A stretch of DNA of 64,000 bases from Pseudomonas sp. PSE14 (GTDB taxonomy: Bacteria > Pseudomonadota > Gammaproteobacteria > Pseudomonadales > Pseudomonadaceae): contig NZ_CP115669.1 of assembly GCF_029203285.1 (NCBI RefSeq), positions 5,208,001 through 5,272,000 on the forward strand, written 5' to 3'. Below, in pieces: positions 1-10,470 of the stretch. Within the stretch, counting starts at the first letter, position 1; each line of letters starts with the position of its first letter. The notes under the pieces are model-generated. The model saw nothing but the letters and a program-made list of their open reading frames with translations. It searched no databases and was not told the origin of the DNA. The position numbers and the translations under genes were made by a program.

Positions 1-322
1 TTCACCAGGTGGGTGCCGCCGAACATCTTGTAGAAGACGCGGTTGCCGAACTGCGCCGGGTTGACGAAGTCGGCGGCCTGGAAGGGCTGGCCGAGCACCT
101 TGATCACGTCCGTGGTGCGGCCCTGGGTGTTGAGCAGGATGTTGCCGCCGGTGGCCTTGTAGAAGCCGGTCAGGCAGTTGAACACCGTGGTCTTGCCCGC
201 GCCGTTGGGGCCGATCAGCGCGGTGATGGAGCCGCGCTCCACGTCGAGGTTGACGTCGTTGAGCGCCTTGATGCCACCGAAGTGCATCATCAGGTGCTCG
301 ACGCTGAGGATCTTGTCACCGC

Positions 323-326
<4 letters not shown>
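1..326 (-). CDS. livG: LivG/BraF-type ABC transporter ATP-binding protein (partial, 3' end outside window)
   Basis: N-terminal ~108 residues of a cytoplasmic ATPase of the hydrophobic amino acid transporter (HAAT) family. The Walker A motif GPNGAGKTT is at about residues 39-47, and the start MSGDKILSVEHL with the following MMHFGG stretch is typical of LivG. The ATG overlaps the livM stop (ATGA), so the two are translationally coupled. It would energise uptake through the LivH/LivM permeases encoded upstream. The rest of the gene, and presumably livF, lies beyond position 1. The substrate cannot be told from this subunit. Confidence 0.93.
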
Positions 327-1627
<1,301 letters not shown>

Positions 1628-1629
1628 GC

Positions 1630-2544
<915 letters not shown>

Positions 2545-2624
2545 GATTGGGTACTCACACAGACAGGGCAGGGAAGGCGGGCGGCAAGCGGGCTGAACGG
2601 CTCGTGACCGTCGCCGGGCGAGCG

Positions 2625-2673
2625 CCGACCTGCGGGGATGCCGGCACCGCTCGTGGCGGCGCCGGCAGGTCGG
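2625..2673 (-). other. Intercistronic hairpin between binding-protein gene and livH
   Basis: Outer arms CCGACCT (2625-2631) and AGGTCGG (2667-2673) pair perfectly. Inside them two GCCGGC hexamers (2640-2645 and 2661-2666) pair, with an 8-base bulge on one side. No T-run follows on the minus strand, so it looks more like an mRNA 3'-end stabiliser or partial attenuator than a complete terminator. The location fits differential expression of binding protein over permease. The function is inferred. Confidence 0.5.
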
Positions 2674-2769
2674 AGCGGGTGCATGGATGCTGTTCGGGCG
2701 CGCCCGTCACCGACCGGACCCCGCAGGGCCCGGCCGGTACGTGGTGGAGCCAGGGCAGCGTCCGGACGC

Positions 2770-3903
2770 TTACTTCTGTTTTTCCAACTGGTGGTATTTG
2801 CCCTTGTCGTCCCACTGGTAGACGACGTAGTCGGAGACCTTCAGGTCGCCCTTCTCGTCCCACTCCTTCTTGCCCATCACGGTTTGCACCGGGTTGGTGT
2901 GCAGCCACTTGCTGGCCGCCTGGGGATCGTTCTTGCCGGCGCCGTTGAAGGCGGCGGCGAGCGCCTGGACCGAGGCGTAGGCATACAGGGTGTAGCCTTC
3001 CGGCTCGAAGCCGCCGGCGCGGAACTTGTCCACCACGGCCTTGCCGTCCGGGATCAGGCGCGGATCGGCACCGAAGGTCATCAGCACGCCCTTGGTGTAC
3101 TGCGGGCCGCCGGCGGTGGTGACCAGCTCGTCGGTGACGATGCCGTCATCGGAGAAGAACACGGTAGTCAGGCCCTGCTCGCGCATCTGCCGTACCAGCG
3201 GGCCGGCTTCCGGGTGCAAGCCGCCGAAGAACACCACTTCCGCGCCCGAGGCACGGATCTTGGTGACCAGGGCGTTGAAGTCCTTCTCGCCGCGGGTCAG
3301 GCCCTCGTAGAGAACTTCCTTGACACCCAGCTTGTTCAGCTGCGCCTTGGTCGCATCCGCCAGACCCTGGCCGTAGGTGTCCTTGTCGTGGATCACCGCG
3401 ACCTTCTTGGCCTTCAGCACGTTGACGATGTAGTTGCCGGCGACGATGCCCTGCTGGTCGTCACGACCGCACATGCGGAACATGCCGGTGAGGCCGCGCT
3501 CGGTCACCTTCGGGTTGGTCGAGCCGGGGGTGATGGCGATGATGCCGGCCTCGTCATACACCTCGGAGGCGGGGATGGTATTGGAGGAGCAGAAGTGACC
3601 GACCACGGCGATGGCCTTGTCCTGGTCGACCAGGCGGTTGGCGACTGCCACGGCCTGCTTGGGCTCGCAGGCGTCGTCGGCCTTCACCAGCTTGATCTTC
3701 TCCCCGTTCACGCCACCGGCGGCGTTGATCGCGTTGGCGGCCTCGGTAGCCCCCCGCCAGTACTGTTCGCCGAACGAGGCGTTCGCCCCGGTGTGCGGCC
3801 CTGCGACCCCGATAACGACATCAGCCTCTACAAAGGAAGACATGCCCAGCGCGGTGGTTACCGCCAGGGCCAGAAAGCCTTTTCTGAAAATCTTCTGCGA
3901 CAT
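2770..3903 (-). CDS. Periplasmic binding protein of the HAAT-type ABC transporter
   Basis: A 377-aa type I periplasmic binding protein (Leu/Ile/Val-binding fold). A Sec signal peptide (MSQKIFRKGFLALAVTTALG, cleavage near SFVEA/DVV) precedes VIGVAGPHTGANASFG, DDACEPKQAVAVANRLV and VVGHFCSSNTIPASEVYDE, all typical of BraC/LivJ-like proteins. I chose the ATG at 3903: AGGAG lies about 10 bases upstream and the signal peptide then starts cleanly. It is the first gene of the transporter operon, downstream of a sigma-54 promoter. It differs from my recollection of classical BraC, so the ligand need not be Leu/Ile/Val. Adjacency to amaAB suggests pipecolate or a lysine-related compound, but that is inference. 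Confidence 0.92.
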   Translation of the reverse strand: MSQKIFRKGFLALAVTTALGMSSFVEADVVIGVAGPHTGANASFGEQYWRGATEAANAINAAGGVNGEKIKLVKADDACEPKQAVAVANRLVDQDKAIAVVGHFCSSNTIPASEVYDEAGIIAITPGSTNPKVTERGLTGMFRMCGRDDQQGIVAGNYIVNVLKAKKVAVIHDKDTYGQGLADATKAQLNKLGVKEVLYEGLTRGEKDFNALVTKIRASGAEVVFFGGLHPEAGPLVRQMREQGLTTVFFSDDGIVTDELVTTAGGPQYTKGVLMTFGADPRLIPDGKAVVDKFRAGGFEPEGYTLYAYASVQALAAAFNGAGKNDPQAASKWLHTNPVQTVMGKKEWDEKGDLKVSDYVVYQWDDKGKYHQLEKQK

Positions 3904-3964
3904 GGAGTTTTGCTCCTGAGGGTTTTTGTAATGGCGCACGAACTAATGTTGGCGACTTATCGAC

Positions 3965-3980
3965 AGCAAGCCGCGTGCCA
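3965..3980 (-). promoter_or_regulatory. Sigma-54 (RpoN) promoter of the ABC transporter operon
   Basis: The minus strand reads TGGCACGCGGCTTGCT, a complete match to the TGGCACG-N4-TTGCW consensus with invariant GG and GC at -24/-12. Transcription should start near 3954, giving a leader of about 50 nt before the ATG at 3903. An A/T-rich stretch (about 3981-4015) lies between promoter and upstream boxes, where a DNA-bending protein such as IHF would be expected. The 385-bp gap 3904-4288 contains no gene. Confidence 0.85.
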
Positions 3981-4049
3981 TTCGTTTTTGTTATTAACCA
4001 AGTCCTACAGCAAAAACAGCCAGAGCTGGCGGGCATCAGTGTTAGACAC

Positions 4050-4146
4050 GTGCAACCCATCGAAAACCGAAGGTGCAACCACTCAATCGAAAAGGCGCAA
4101 CCCTCCTTCCCGTGGGCTGACACATCCAGCCACCACAGGCGCAACC
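4050..4146 (-). promoter_or_regulatory. Phased direct repeats, likely upstream activator sites for a sigma-54 enhancer-binding protein
   Basis: Four boxes, written on the plus strand: GTGCAACC at 4050-4057 and 4073-4080, and GCGCAACC at 4095-4102 and 4139-4146. Start-to-start spacings are 23, 22 and 44 bp, i.e. one and two steps of about two helical turns, so all boxes face the same side of the DNA. Between the first boxes a second shared motif, ATCGAAAA, recurs. They sit about 95-190 bp upstream of the predicted start, the usual distance for enhancer sites. No enhancer-binding protein gene is in the window. Confidence 0.6.
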
Positions 4147-4185
4147 CCATCCGTAACCATCGCTGTCACCGAACTGCACATCCGC

Positions 4186-4212
4186 GGTGCAGACCCGTCG
4201 GGGTAACGCACC
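4186..4212 (-). terminator. Hairpin downstream of amaA
   Basis: GGTGC (4186-4190) pairs with GCACC (4208-4212), and ACCC pairs with GGGT inside them. A second GGCGGG/CCCGCC hairpin lies at 4257-4273, closer to the amaA stop. Neither is followed by a clear T-run on the minus strand, so they are weak candidates for ending the amaBA transcript before the sigma-54 control region. Confidence 0.35.
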
Positions 4213-4288
4213 AGTAAGAGGCTAGTCCAAAGTGCAGCGAACGTTGGGGCAGACGCGGCGGGAGGCCCCCGCCCACGCATCGCCGGGC

Positions 4289-5572
4289 TCAGATCACCAC
4301 CCGCAGGCACTGCCCGGCGTGGTAGAGCGAGAAGCCCGCTTCGTAGAGACGACTACGCAGGCCAGCGGCGGAAATCTCCTCCATCGGCCGTAGCGGCATC
4401 GGCAGCACGCTGGCGTCACCGCCCAGCAGGAAGTCGGCGAAGGCCTTGCCCACCACCGTGCCGGTGGTGACGCCGCGGCCGTTGTAGCCGCTCATGGCGA
4501 CCAGCCCCGGCGCCGGCTCGAACAGGCGCATGAGGTGGTCGGGGGTGAAGTCGATGCAGCCGGTCCAGGTGAACTCCCATTCCACCTTGCCCAGCTTGGG
4601 GAAGTAGTGCTGCTGGATGCGGTCAGCCCAGCTTTTCAGGAACCACGCCGGCTTACCGGTGCCCTTGCCGAGGCTGCCGAGCAGCAGGCGACCATCGGCA
4701 TCGCGGCGGATGCTGCTGAGCACCTGGCGGGTATCCCAAGAGCCCTGCCCGCCCGGCAGGATGCGCGCGGCCTCGGCGCCCTCCAGCGGACGCGAGGCGA
4801 CCTGGTAGTAGTAGCCGGGGAAGAAGGTGCGGCGCAGCTCGGTCCACTCGCCTTCGGTGTACGCGCTGGAGGCGATCACCACCTGTTCGGCGGTGACCAC
4901 GCCGCCCTGGGTGATCACGTTCCAGGCGTTGCCCACGCGCACCAGCCCGACCACCGGGGAATGGTGGTACAGCTCGCCGCCGAGCCCCACCACCGCGCGG
5001 GCCAGGCCGCTGACGTAGGCCATCGGGTTGAGGGTGCCGGCGCGGCGGTCGAGCAGCGCGCCGGCGATCTTGTCGGTGCCGCAGGCCTGTTCGCACTCGG
5101 CGCCGGTCAGCAGCTCGACGGGCGCCCCGCGACGGCTCCACTGCTCGCAGCGGCTGCGTAGATCCGCCAGGCCGCGGGCGTTGTGCGCCATGTGCAGGGT
5201 GCCTTCGCGGCGCGCCTGGCAGGCGATGCCGTACTTGTCTATCAGGGAGAACACCAGGGATGGCGCGTTGCCGAGCATGTGGTTGACCCGCTGGCCCACC
5301 TCCGCGCCCATGCCCGCCTCGATCTCGTCCGGGGGAATCCACAAACCAGCGTTGACCAGCCCGACGTTGCGCCCGGAGCCACCATGCCCAGTGGCGTGGG
5401 CGTCGAGCACACAGACCGTCTGGTCCTTTTCCAGCAGATGAAGCGCGGCGGACAGGCCGGTGATCCCGGCGCCGACGACACACACGTCGACCTTGCGATC
5501 CCCCCGCAGCATCGGAGCTTCCGGACGTTCGGGGGTCAGGTATTCCCACAGACACTCTTGGCGAAGCGACAT
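4289..5572 (-). CDS. amaA: L-pipecolate oxidase AmaA (FAD-dependent oxidoreductase)
   Basis: A DAO-family flavoprotein of 427 aa. The FAD-binding beta-alpha-beta motif VCVVGAGITGLSAALH is at about residues 30-45, and a C-terminal FAD-contact segment reads AMSGYNGRGVTTG. Length and arrangement match P. putida AmaA, which oxidises L-pipecolate to delta-1-piperideine-6-carboxylate in the D-lysine/pipecolate branch of lysine catabolism. It lies downstream of amaB in the same orientation, but a 165-bp gap containing a REP doublet separates them. The ATG at 5572 gives the expected MSLRQECLW start. The substrate assignment rests on the amaB neighbour; other DAO-type amine oxidases look alike. Confidence 0.88.
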   Translation of the reverse strand: MSLRQECLWEYLTPERPEAPMLRGDRKVDVCVVGAGITGLSAALHLLEKDQTVCVLDAHATGHGGSGRNVGLVNAGLWIPPDEIEAGMGAEVGQRVNHMLGNAPSLVFSLIDKYGIACQARREGTLHMAHNARGLADLRSRCEQWSRRGAPVELLTGAECEQACGTDKIAGALLDRRAGTLNPMAYVSGLARAVVGLGGELYHHSPVVGLVRVGNAWNVITQGGVVTAEQVVIASSAYTEGEWTELRRTFFPGYYYQVASRPLEGAEAARILPGGQGSWDTRQVLSSIRRDADGRLLLGSLGKGTGKPAWFLKSWADRIQQHYFPKLGKVEWEFTWTGCIDFTPDHLMRLFEPAPGLVAMSGYNGRGVTTGTVVGKAFADFLLGGDASVLPMPLRPMEEISAAGLRSRLYEAGFSLYHAGQCLRVVI

Positions 5573-5648
5573 CCAGCGATCCTTCTACGCGAACCTTTGT
5601 GAATGACTCTGTACTGCAAGCCCCTATTGCTGCGAGCCGAGGGCTTTG

Positions 5649-5726
5649 TGTAGGAGCGAGCTTGCTCGCGAACCGCATAACGCTGAAGCCCAACCGGACT
5701 CCGTTCGCGAGCAAGCTCGCTCCTAC
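5649..5726. repeat. REP doublet (REPIN) between amaB and amaA
   Basis: Two inverted copies of the common Pseudomonas REP core: GTAGGAGCGAGCTTGCTCGC plus GAA (from 5650), and its reverse complement at 5704-5726. They are separated by about 31 bp and together fold into a long hairpin. Each core is itself partly palindromic (GCGAGCTTGCTCGC). Such elements are non-autonomous and depend on a RAYT transposase elsewhere. Here it may stabilise the upstream amaB message or reduce read-through into amaA. Confidence 0.9.
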
Positions 5727-5737
5727 GAAGAGCAAAC

Positions 5738-7228
5738 TCAGTCGAAGACTATGCCCTGGGCCAGCGGCAATTCCCGCGAATAGTTCACGGTGTTGGTCTG
5801 CCGGCGCATATAGCCCTTCCAGGCATCGGAGCCGGACTCACGGCCACCGCCGGTTTCCTTCTCGCCACCGAAGGCGCCGCCGATTTCCGCGCCGCTGGGG
5901 CCGATGTTGACGTTGGCGATGCCGCAGTCGCTGCCCACCGCCGAGAGGAAGGCCTCGGCCTCGCGCAGGTCGGTGGTGAAGATGCAGGACGACAGGCCCT
6001 GGGGCACGGCATTGTTCAGCGCCACCGCCTCTTCGAAGTGCTCGTAGGGCACCACATAGAGGATCGGCGCGAAGGTCTCGTGGCGCACCACGTCGCTCTG
6101 CTCCGGCATTTCGGCAATGGCCGGCGACACGTAGTAGGCGTTCGGGTAGCGGTCGGCCAGTTGACGCTCGCCGCCGAACACCACGCCGCCCTCCCCGCGC
6201 GCCTGCTCCAGCGCGCCCTGCATGGCCAGGAAGCTGCGCTCGTCGATCAGCGGGCCGACCAGGTTGCCTTCCAGCGGATGGCCGATACGCACCTTGGAAT
6301 AGGCGGCCTTCAGGCGGCTGACGATCTCGTCCTTCACCGACTTGTGCGCGATCAGCCGGCGCAGGGTGGTGCAACGCTGGCCGGCGGTGCCGACGGCGCT
6401 GAACAGGATGGCGCGCACGGCCATGTCCAGATCGGCGCTGGGGGTCAGGATCATGGCGTTGTTGCCGCCCAGTTCGAGAATGCTGCGGCCGAAGCGCGCC
6501 GCCACGCGTGGGCCTACTTCGCGGCCCATGCGGGTGCTGCCGGTGGCGCTGACCAGGGCGACACGGACATCGTCCACCAGCGCCTCACCGGCGCTGCGGT
6601 CGCCGATCACCACCTGGCTCAGGTGCGCCGGTGCGTCGCCGAACTTCTTCAGCGCGCGCTCGAACAACGCCTGGCAGGCCAGCGCGGTGAGCGGGGTCTT
6701 CTCCGACGGCTTCCACACCACCGAGTTGCCGCAGACCAGCGCCAGCGCGGTATTCCACGACCACACGGCGACAGGGAAGTTGAAGGCGCTGATCACCCCG
6801 ACCACGCCCAGCGGATGCCAGGTTTCGCGCATGTGGTGACCGGGGCGCTCGGAGGCGATGGTCAGGCCGTAGAGCTGGCGCGACAGGCCGACGGCGAAGT
6901 CGCAGATGTCGATCATCTCCTGCACTTCACCCAGGCCTTCCTGGGTGATCTTGCCGGCCTCCCAGGACACCAGTTCGCCCAGAGCCGCCTTGCTCGCCCG
7001 CAGCTCCTCGCCGAACAACCGTACCAGCTCGCCACGACGCGGCGCCGGCACCTTGCGCCAGGCTTCGAAGGCATGGGCGGCGCGGCCGATCTTCTGCTCC
7101 ACCTCGGCGGCGCTTTCCAGACGCACCGCGCCCAGGCGGCTGCCGTCGATGGGGGTATGGATGACCTGATCGCCACCGGTGTAGAGGCGAGCGTCGACGC
7201 CGAGGGATTCGAGCAGTGCGGAAATCAT
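5738..7228 (-). CDS. amaB: Alpha-aminoadipate semialdehyde dehydrogenase AmaB
   Basis: NAD(P)+-dependent aldehyde dehydrogenase of 496 aa, close to P. putida AmaB, converting 2-aminoadipate semialdehyde (the open form of piperideine-6-carboxylate) to 2-aminoadipate. The glutamate motif LELGGNNAM is at about residue 250 and the catalytic cysteine in GTAGQRCTTLRRL at about 285. The start MISALLESLGVDARLY at 7228 has AGGAG 7 bases upstream; an upstream in-frame extension to 7309 lacks support. It supplies the step after AmaA and is divergent from the LysR regulator across 134 bp. Confidence 0.92.
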   Translation of the reverse strand: MISALLESLGVDARLYTGGDQVIHTPIDGSRLGAVRLESAAEVEQKIGRAAHAFEAWRKVPAPRRGELVRLFGEELRASKAALGELVSWEAGKITQEGLGEVQEMIDICDFAVGLSRQLYGLTIASERPGHHMRETWHPLGVVGVISAFNFPVAVWSWNTALALVCGNSVVWKPSEKTPLTALACQALFERALKKFGDAPAHLSQVVIGDRSAGEALVDDVRVALVSATGSTRMGREVGPRVAARFGRSILELGGNNAMILTPSADLDMAVRAILFSAVGTAGQRCTTLRRLIAHKSVKDEIVSRLKAAYSKVRIGHPLEGNLVGPLIDERSFLAMQGALEQARGEGGVVFGGERQLADRYPNAYYVSPAIAEMPEQSDVVRHETFAPILYVVPYEHFEEAVALNNAVPQGLSSCIFTTDLREAEAFLSAVGSDCGIANVNIGPSGAEIGGAFGGEKETGGGRESGSDAWKGYMRRQTNTVNYSRELPLAQGIVFD

Positions 7229-7362
7229 GCGGACTCCTGTTTGTTTCGGATCAGGTGATTCAGATGACCTAATGGAATGCCAGCAGTAATAAACGGCTTG
7301 CCGAGGCACAACAAACGACGTTTCCTATGCACATCATTCCGTAAATTCATGAACTGCCCGCC

Positions 7363-8259
7363 ATGCTGAGCAAACGCCACCTGCCGTCCATGACCGCCCT
7401 GCAATGCTTCGAGGCCGTCGCCCGGCACCTGAGCTTCACCCGCGCCTCGGAGGAGCTGAACCTGACCCAGAGCGCGGTCAGCAAACAGGTGGCACAGCTG
7501 GAAGAGATGCTCCAGCACCTGCTGTTCCGCCGCGTGCGCCGGCGCCTGCAGTTGACCCCGGCGGGCGAGCTGTACCTGCAGGAGGTGCGCAAGATCCTCA
7601 CCCAGGTGGAGATGTCCACCCACTACCTGCTCTCCTACGGCGGCGAGACTGAGGTCCTGCGAGTGGCGACACCGCCCACCTTCGGCGCGCGCTGGCTGAT
7701 CCCGCGCCTCAATGGCTGGCGCCACCGCCACCCGAACATCCACCTGGACCTGCGCCAGGAGCTGGAACCCAGCGACCTGCTGCAATCGCGCTGCGACATT
7801 GCCTTCTTCTTCGGCGCGGGCACCCTGCCCGGCGCGGAATGCCTGCATCTGTTCGGCGAGGAAATGGTGCCAGTGTGCTCGCCGGCCATCCTGCCGGAGC
7901 AGCCGCTGAAAGACCCGACCCAGTTGGCCGAACTGGTCCTGCTGCAGAACGCCACCCGCCCGGAGGCCTGGCACGAGTGGTTCCAGAGCCTGGGCAAGCG
8001 CAACGAACACAGCTACCACGGTCCGCGCTTCGACACCTTCTACATGTGCATCCGCGCCGCGCAGGCCGGTTGCGGCGTGGCGCTGCTGCCGCGCTTCCTG
8101 GTGGCGGAGGAACTGGACGAGGGCAAGCTGGTGATCGCCTGGGAGCACGGCCTGGCCAGCCGCAGCGGCTATTACCTGGCGTACCCCGAGCACGCCGCGG
8201 CGGTGCCCAAGGTGCGGGCCTTCGTGGAATGGATCCAGACTCGCCTGGCGGCGTCCTGA
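7363..8259 (+). CDS. amaR: LysR-type transcriptional regulator of the amaBA locus
   Basis: LysR-type regulator of 298 aa. An N-terminal winged helix-turn-helix ([20 protein letters not shown] and the following [11 protein letters not shown], about residues 8-45) is followed by a substrate-binding co-inducer domain. The small residues and general pattern resemble GcvA-like regulators. It is divergent from amaB with a short shared intergenic region, the usual arrangement for a LysR activator of its neighbour, probably sensing a lysine-pathway intermediate. The symbol amaR is assigned from this context rather than from sequence alone. No unambiguous T-N11-A operator could be singled out. Confidence 0.85.
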   Translation: MLSKRHLPSMTALQCFEAVARHLSFTRASEELNLTQSAVSKQVAQLEEMLQHLLFRRVRRRLQLTPAGELYLQEVRKILTQVEMSTHYLLSYGGETEVLRVATPPTFGARWLIPRLNGWRHRHPNIHLDLRQELEPSDLLQSRCDIAFFFGAGTLPGAECLHLFGEEMVPVCSPAILPEQPLKDPTQLAELVLLQNATRPEAWHEWFQSLGKRNEHSYHGPRFDTFYMCIRAAQAGCGVALLPRFLVAEELDEGKLVIAWEHGLASRSGYYLAYPEHAAAVPKVRAFVEWIQTRLAAS

Positions 8260-8357
8260 TTGGCGCAATTGACCATCGACCCAGCGCCGCAGTCGCTGGT
8301 ATTTTTCCTGCATTCCAACAGGCATTGGCCTGTCACTGTCCGGATCGAGGTACATCC

Positions 8358-9185
8358 ATGAAAGCCACCCAGCAAGCCATCGCGACCGAGCTGAATGTCC
8401 AGCCGCCATTCAAGGGCCCGGACAACGTCCAGGCTGAAATCCAGCGCCGCGTGCGCTTCATCCAGGACTGCCTGAAAGGCTCGGGCATGAAGACCCTGGT
8501 GCTGGGCATCAGCGGCGGTGTCGACTCGCTCACCGCCGGCATGCTCTGCCAGCGCGCGGTGGAAGGCCTGCGCGCCGAGACCGGCGACCAGAGCTATCGC
8601 TTCCTCGCCGTGCGCCTGCCCTACAACGTGCAGGGCGACGAGCATGACGCCCAGGAATCGGTGGACGTCATCGCCCCGGACGAGCGCCACACCGTGAACA
8701 TCGGCCCGTCGGTGCAGGCGCTGGCTGCCCAGACCCTGGCGCTGGAGGGCCTGCCCGCAGGCACCCGCGACTTCGCCCTGGGCAACACCAAGGCGCGCGT
8801 CCGCATGGTCGCCCAGTACACCATCGCCAATGCCCGCCAGGGTCTCGTCGTCGGCACCGATCATGCCGCCGAGGCGGTGATGGGCTTCTTCACCAAGTTC
8901 GGCGACGGCGCCTGCGACCTCGCCCCACTCACCGGCCTGGTGAAGAACCAGGTCCGCACCATTGCCCGCACCCTCGGCGCACCGGAAAACCTGGTGGAGA
9001 AAGTGCCCACCGCCGACCTCGAAGACCTCGCCCCCGGTAAGCCGGACGAACATTCCCACGGCGTGACCTACAAGGAAATCGACGCCTTCCTGCATGGCGA
9101 GGAGGTCAGCCAGGAAGCCTTCGACATCATCGTCCGCACCTTCGAGAAGACCCGCCACAAGCGCGCCCTGCCGACCACCCCATGA
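8358..9185 (+). CDS. nadE: NH3-dependent NAD+ synthetase
   Basis: Cytoplasmic 275-aa enzyme that amidates nicotinic acid adenine dinucleotide to NAD+ using ammonia and ATP. The ATP-pyrophosphatase P-loop SGGVDS is at about residues 47-52, and [20 protein letters not shown] is the family signature. It lacks the glutaminase domain of long NadE forms, so it is the ammonia-dependent type. The ATG at 8358 gives the standard length; a longer open frame upstream overlaps the LysR gene out of frame and is spurious. From memory, PAO1 carries NAD-salvage genes just upstream of nadE; they are absent here. Confidence 0.96.
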   Translation: MKATQQAIATELNVQPPFKGPDNVQAEIQRRVRFIQDCLKGSGMKTLVLGISGGVDSLTAGMLCQRAVEGLRAETGDQSYRFLAVRLPYNVQGDEHDAQESVDVIAPDERHTVNIGPSVQALAAQTLALEGLPAGTRDFALGNTKARVRMVAQYTIANARQGLVVGTDHAAEAVMGFFTKFGDGACDLAPLTGLVKNQVRTIARTLGAPENLVEKVPTADLEDLAPGKPDEHSHGVTYKEIDAFLHGEEVSQEAFDIIVRTFEKTRHKRALPTTP

Positions 9186-9194
9186 TCCGCCGAT

Positions 9195-9216
9195 GGCGCG
9201 GGAGCCCTCCCGCGCC
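9195..9216. terminator. Hairpin between convergent nadE and the hemolysin-III gene
   Basis: GGCGCGGGA (9195-9203) and TCCCGCGCC (9208-9216) form a perfect 9-bp GC-rich stem with loop GCCC. It lies in the 39-bp gap between two convergent stop codons. No T-run follows on either strand, so a bidirectional terminator is likely by position but not proven. Confidence 0.5.
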
Positions 9217-9224
9217 AGCCGGGC

Positions 9225-9851
9225 TCACCGCGCCGGGATGACGTAGCGCCAGATGGCGATGAAGTGCAGCAGGCTGCCGGCGATCACGAACAGGTGCCAG
9301 ATGCCATGCCAGTGGCGGAAGCGGCTGTCGTAGGCGAAGAAGATGATGCCGATGGTGTAGAAGGCGCCGCCCCCTACCAGCCAGGCGAACCCGGCGCCGC
9401 CCAGCGCGCGATACAGCGGGCCTACGGCGATCAGCACGATCCAGCCCATCACCGCGTAGATGATGATCGACAGCACCCGCGCCTCGGAGCGCGGCTTGAT
9501 CTCCTGGAGCATGCCAATCACCGCCATGCTCCAGACGATGCCGAACAGCGTCCAGCCCCAGGCGCCCTTGAGCGTCACCAGGCAGAACGGCGTGTAGCTG
9601 CCGGCGATCAGCAGATAGATGGACAGGTGGTCGAGCTTGCGCAGGATGACCTTCGCCCGTCCGCGCACGCTGTGGTACAGCGTGGAAATGCTGTAAAGCA
9701 TCGTCAACGTAGTGCCATACACCGCCACGCTGACGATGCGCAGCGGCTCGCCGAGCAGGCTGGTGGCGACCAGCAGGCTGATGCCGCCGACCAGCGCCGC
9801 CACGGCTCCGATCAGATGGGTCCAGGCATTGAAGCGTTCACCGTGATACAT
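9225..9851 (-). CDS. Hemolysin III / YqfA family membrane protein
   Basis: Multi-pass membrane protein of about 208 aa of the HlyIII (adiponectin/PAQR receptor-like) family. The N-terminal YHGERFNAWTHLIGA, the central LYHSVRGRAKVILRKLDHLS and the C-terminal FRHWHGIWHLFVIAGSLLHF carry the conserved His residues that bind zinc in PAQR relatives. I chose the ATG at 9851 (GGGGA 4-5 bases upstream) over a GTG at 9884. Despite the name, no haemolytic role should be assumed; YqfA-like proteins are linked to membrane homeostasis. It is monocistronic between two terminator hairpins. Confidence 0.88.
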   Translation of the reverse strand: MYHGERFNAWTHLIGAVAALVGGISLLVATSLLGEPLRIVSVAVYGTTLTMLYSISTLYHSVRGRAKVILRKLDHLSIYLLIAGSYTPFCLVTLKGAWGWTLFGIVWSMAVIGMLQEIKPRSEARVLSIIIYAVMGWIVLIAVGPLYRALGGAGFAWLVGGGAFYTIGIIFFAYDSRFRHWHGIWHLFVIAGSLLHFIAIWRYVIPAR

Positions 9852-9906
9852 GGCATCCCCCGCTGCGGATTCGACCAGAGACACCCTATCTTCGTTGCAT
9901 GAATTG

Positions 9907-9933
9907 AAAAGCCCGACCTTGAGTCGGGCTTTT
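9907..9933 (-). terminator. Rho-independent terminator of azu
   Basis: AAAAGCCCGAC (9907-9917) and GTCGGGCTTTT (9923-9933) form an 11-bp stem with a 5-base loop just after the azu stop. On the minus strand the stem ends in TTTT. The symmetric A/T ends let it work in both directions. Confidence 0.85.
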
Positions 9934-9954
9934 CGTACCGGAACGAGGTCCGGA

Positions 9955-10401
9955 TCACTTCAGGGTCAGGGTGCCCTTCATCATGGCCGAGTGGCCCGGG
10001 AAGGAGCAGAAGAAGGCGTACGCATCGCCCGCCTTGAGCTTGGACACATCGAAGGTCACCGAGTCCTTCTCGCCGGAACCGATGATCTTGGTGTGAGCGA
10101 TCACGCGGGTGTCGCCATCCTTGATGTAGTTCTTGTCCAGGCCGGCGGCCATGCCGTCGGTCACCACGCCCTGCATGTCGGCGGCGGTGGTCAGCACCCA
10201 GTTATGGCCCATGACGTTCTTCGGCAGGCTGCCGGGGTGGGACAGGTTGACGGTGAAGGTCTTGCAGCTCTTGTCGACGCTGATGGCGTTGGTGCTGAAC
10301 TGCATCTGGTCGTTGCCCTGGATGTCCACGGAGCATTCGGCGGCCAGCAGCGGAGCACTGAACAGGCCGAGCAGGGATACAGCAGCGAGTTTACGGAACA
10401 T
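9955..10401 (-). CDS. azu: Azurin, periplasmic blue copper protein
   Basis: A 148-aa precursor with a 20-residue Sec signal peptide (cut at LLA/AECSVD) and a 128-residue mature protein, exactly the length of P. aeruginosa azurin. All type-1 copper ligands are present in mature numbering: Gly45/His46 (VMGHNWVL), Cys112 and His117 (FFCSFPGH) and Met121. The Cys3-Cys26 disulfide pair is also present. It carries electrons in the periplasm, for example between cytochrome c551 and nitrite reductase, and has been linked to redox-stress responses. It has its own terminator and a possible ANR site upstream. Confidence 0.98.
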   Translation of the reverse strand: MFRKLAAVSLLGLFSAPLLAAECSVDIQGNDQMQFSTNAISVDKSCKTFTVNLSHPGSLPKNVMGHNWVLTTAADMQGVVTDGMAAGLDKNYIKDGDTRVIAHTKIIGSGEKDSVTFDVSKLKAGDAYAFFCSFPGHSAMMKGTLTLK

Positions 10402-10470
10402 ACAAGCCTCCTAGGCAGGTTGGGCGGAGAAACCTGAAGAGGAGACTGCCCGATGAGCGGTCGAGTTCCC

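Noticed and set aside
3981-4015. AANAANAA-type Crc/Hfq motif (AATAACAA) near the transporter promoter
   Set aside because: It lies upstream of the predicted transcription start, so it would not be in the mRNA.
4257-4273. GGCGGG/CCCGCC hairpin as the main amaA terminator
   Set aside because: Short stem and no T-run on the minus strand. Mentioned only as a weak companion.
7229-7250. Crc/Hfq site AACAAACA beside the amaB Shine-Dalgarno
   Set aside because: Only 7 of 8 positions of AANAANAA match and such A-rich stretches are common before start codons. Not strong enough to report.
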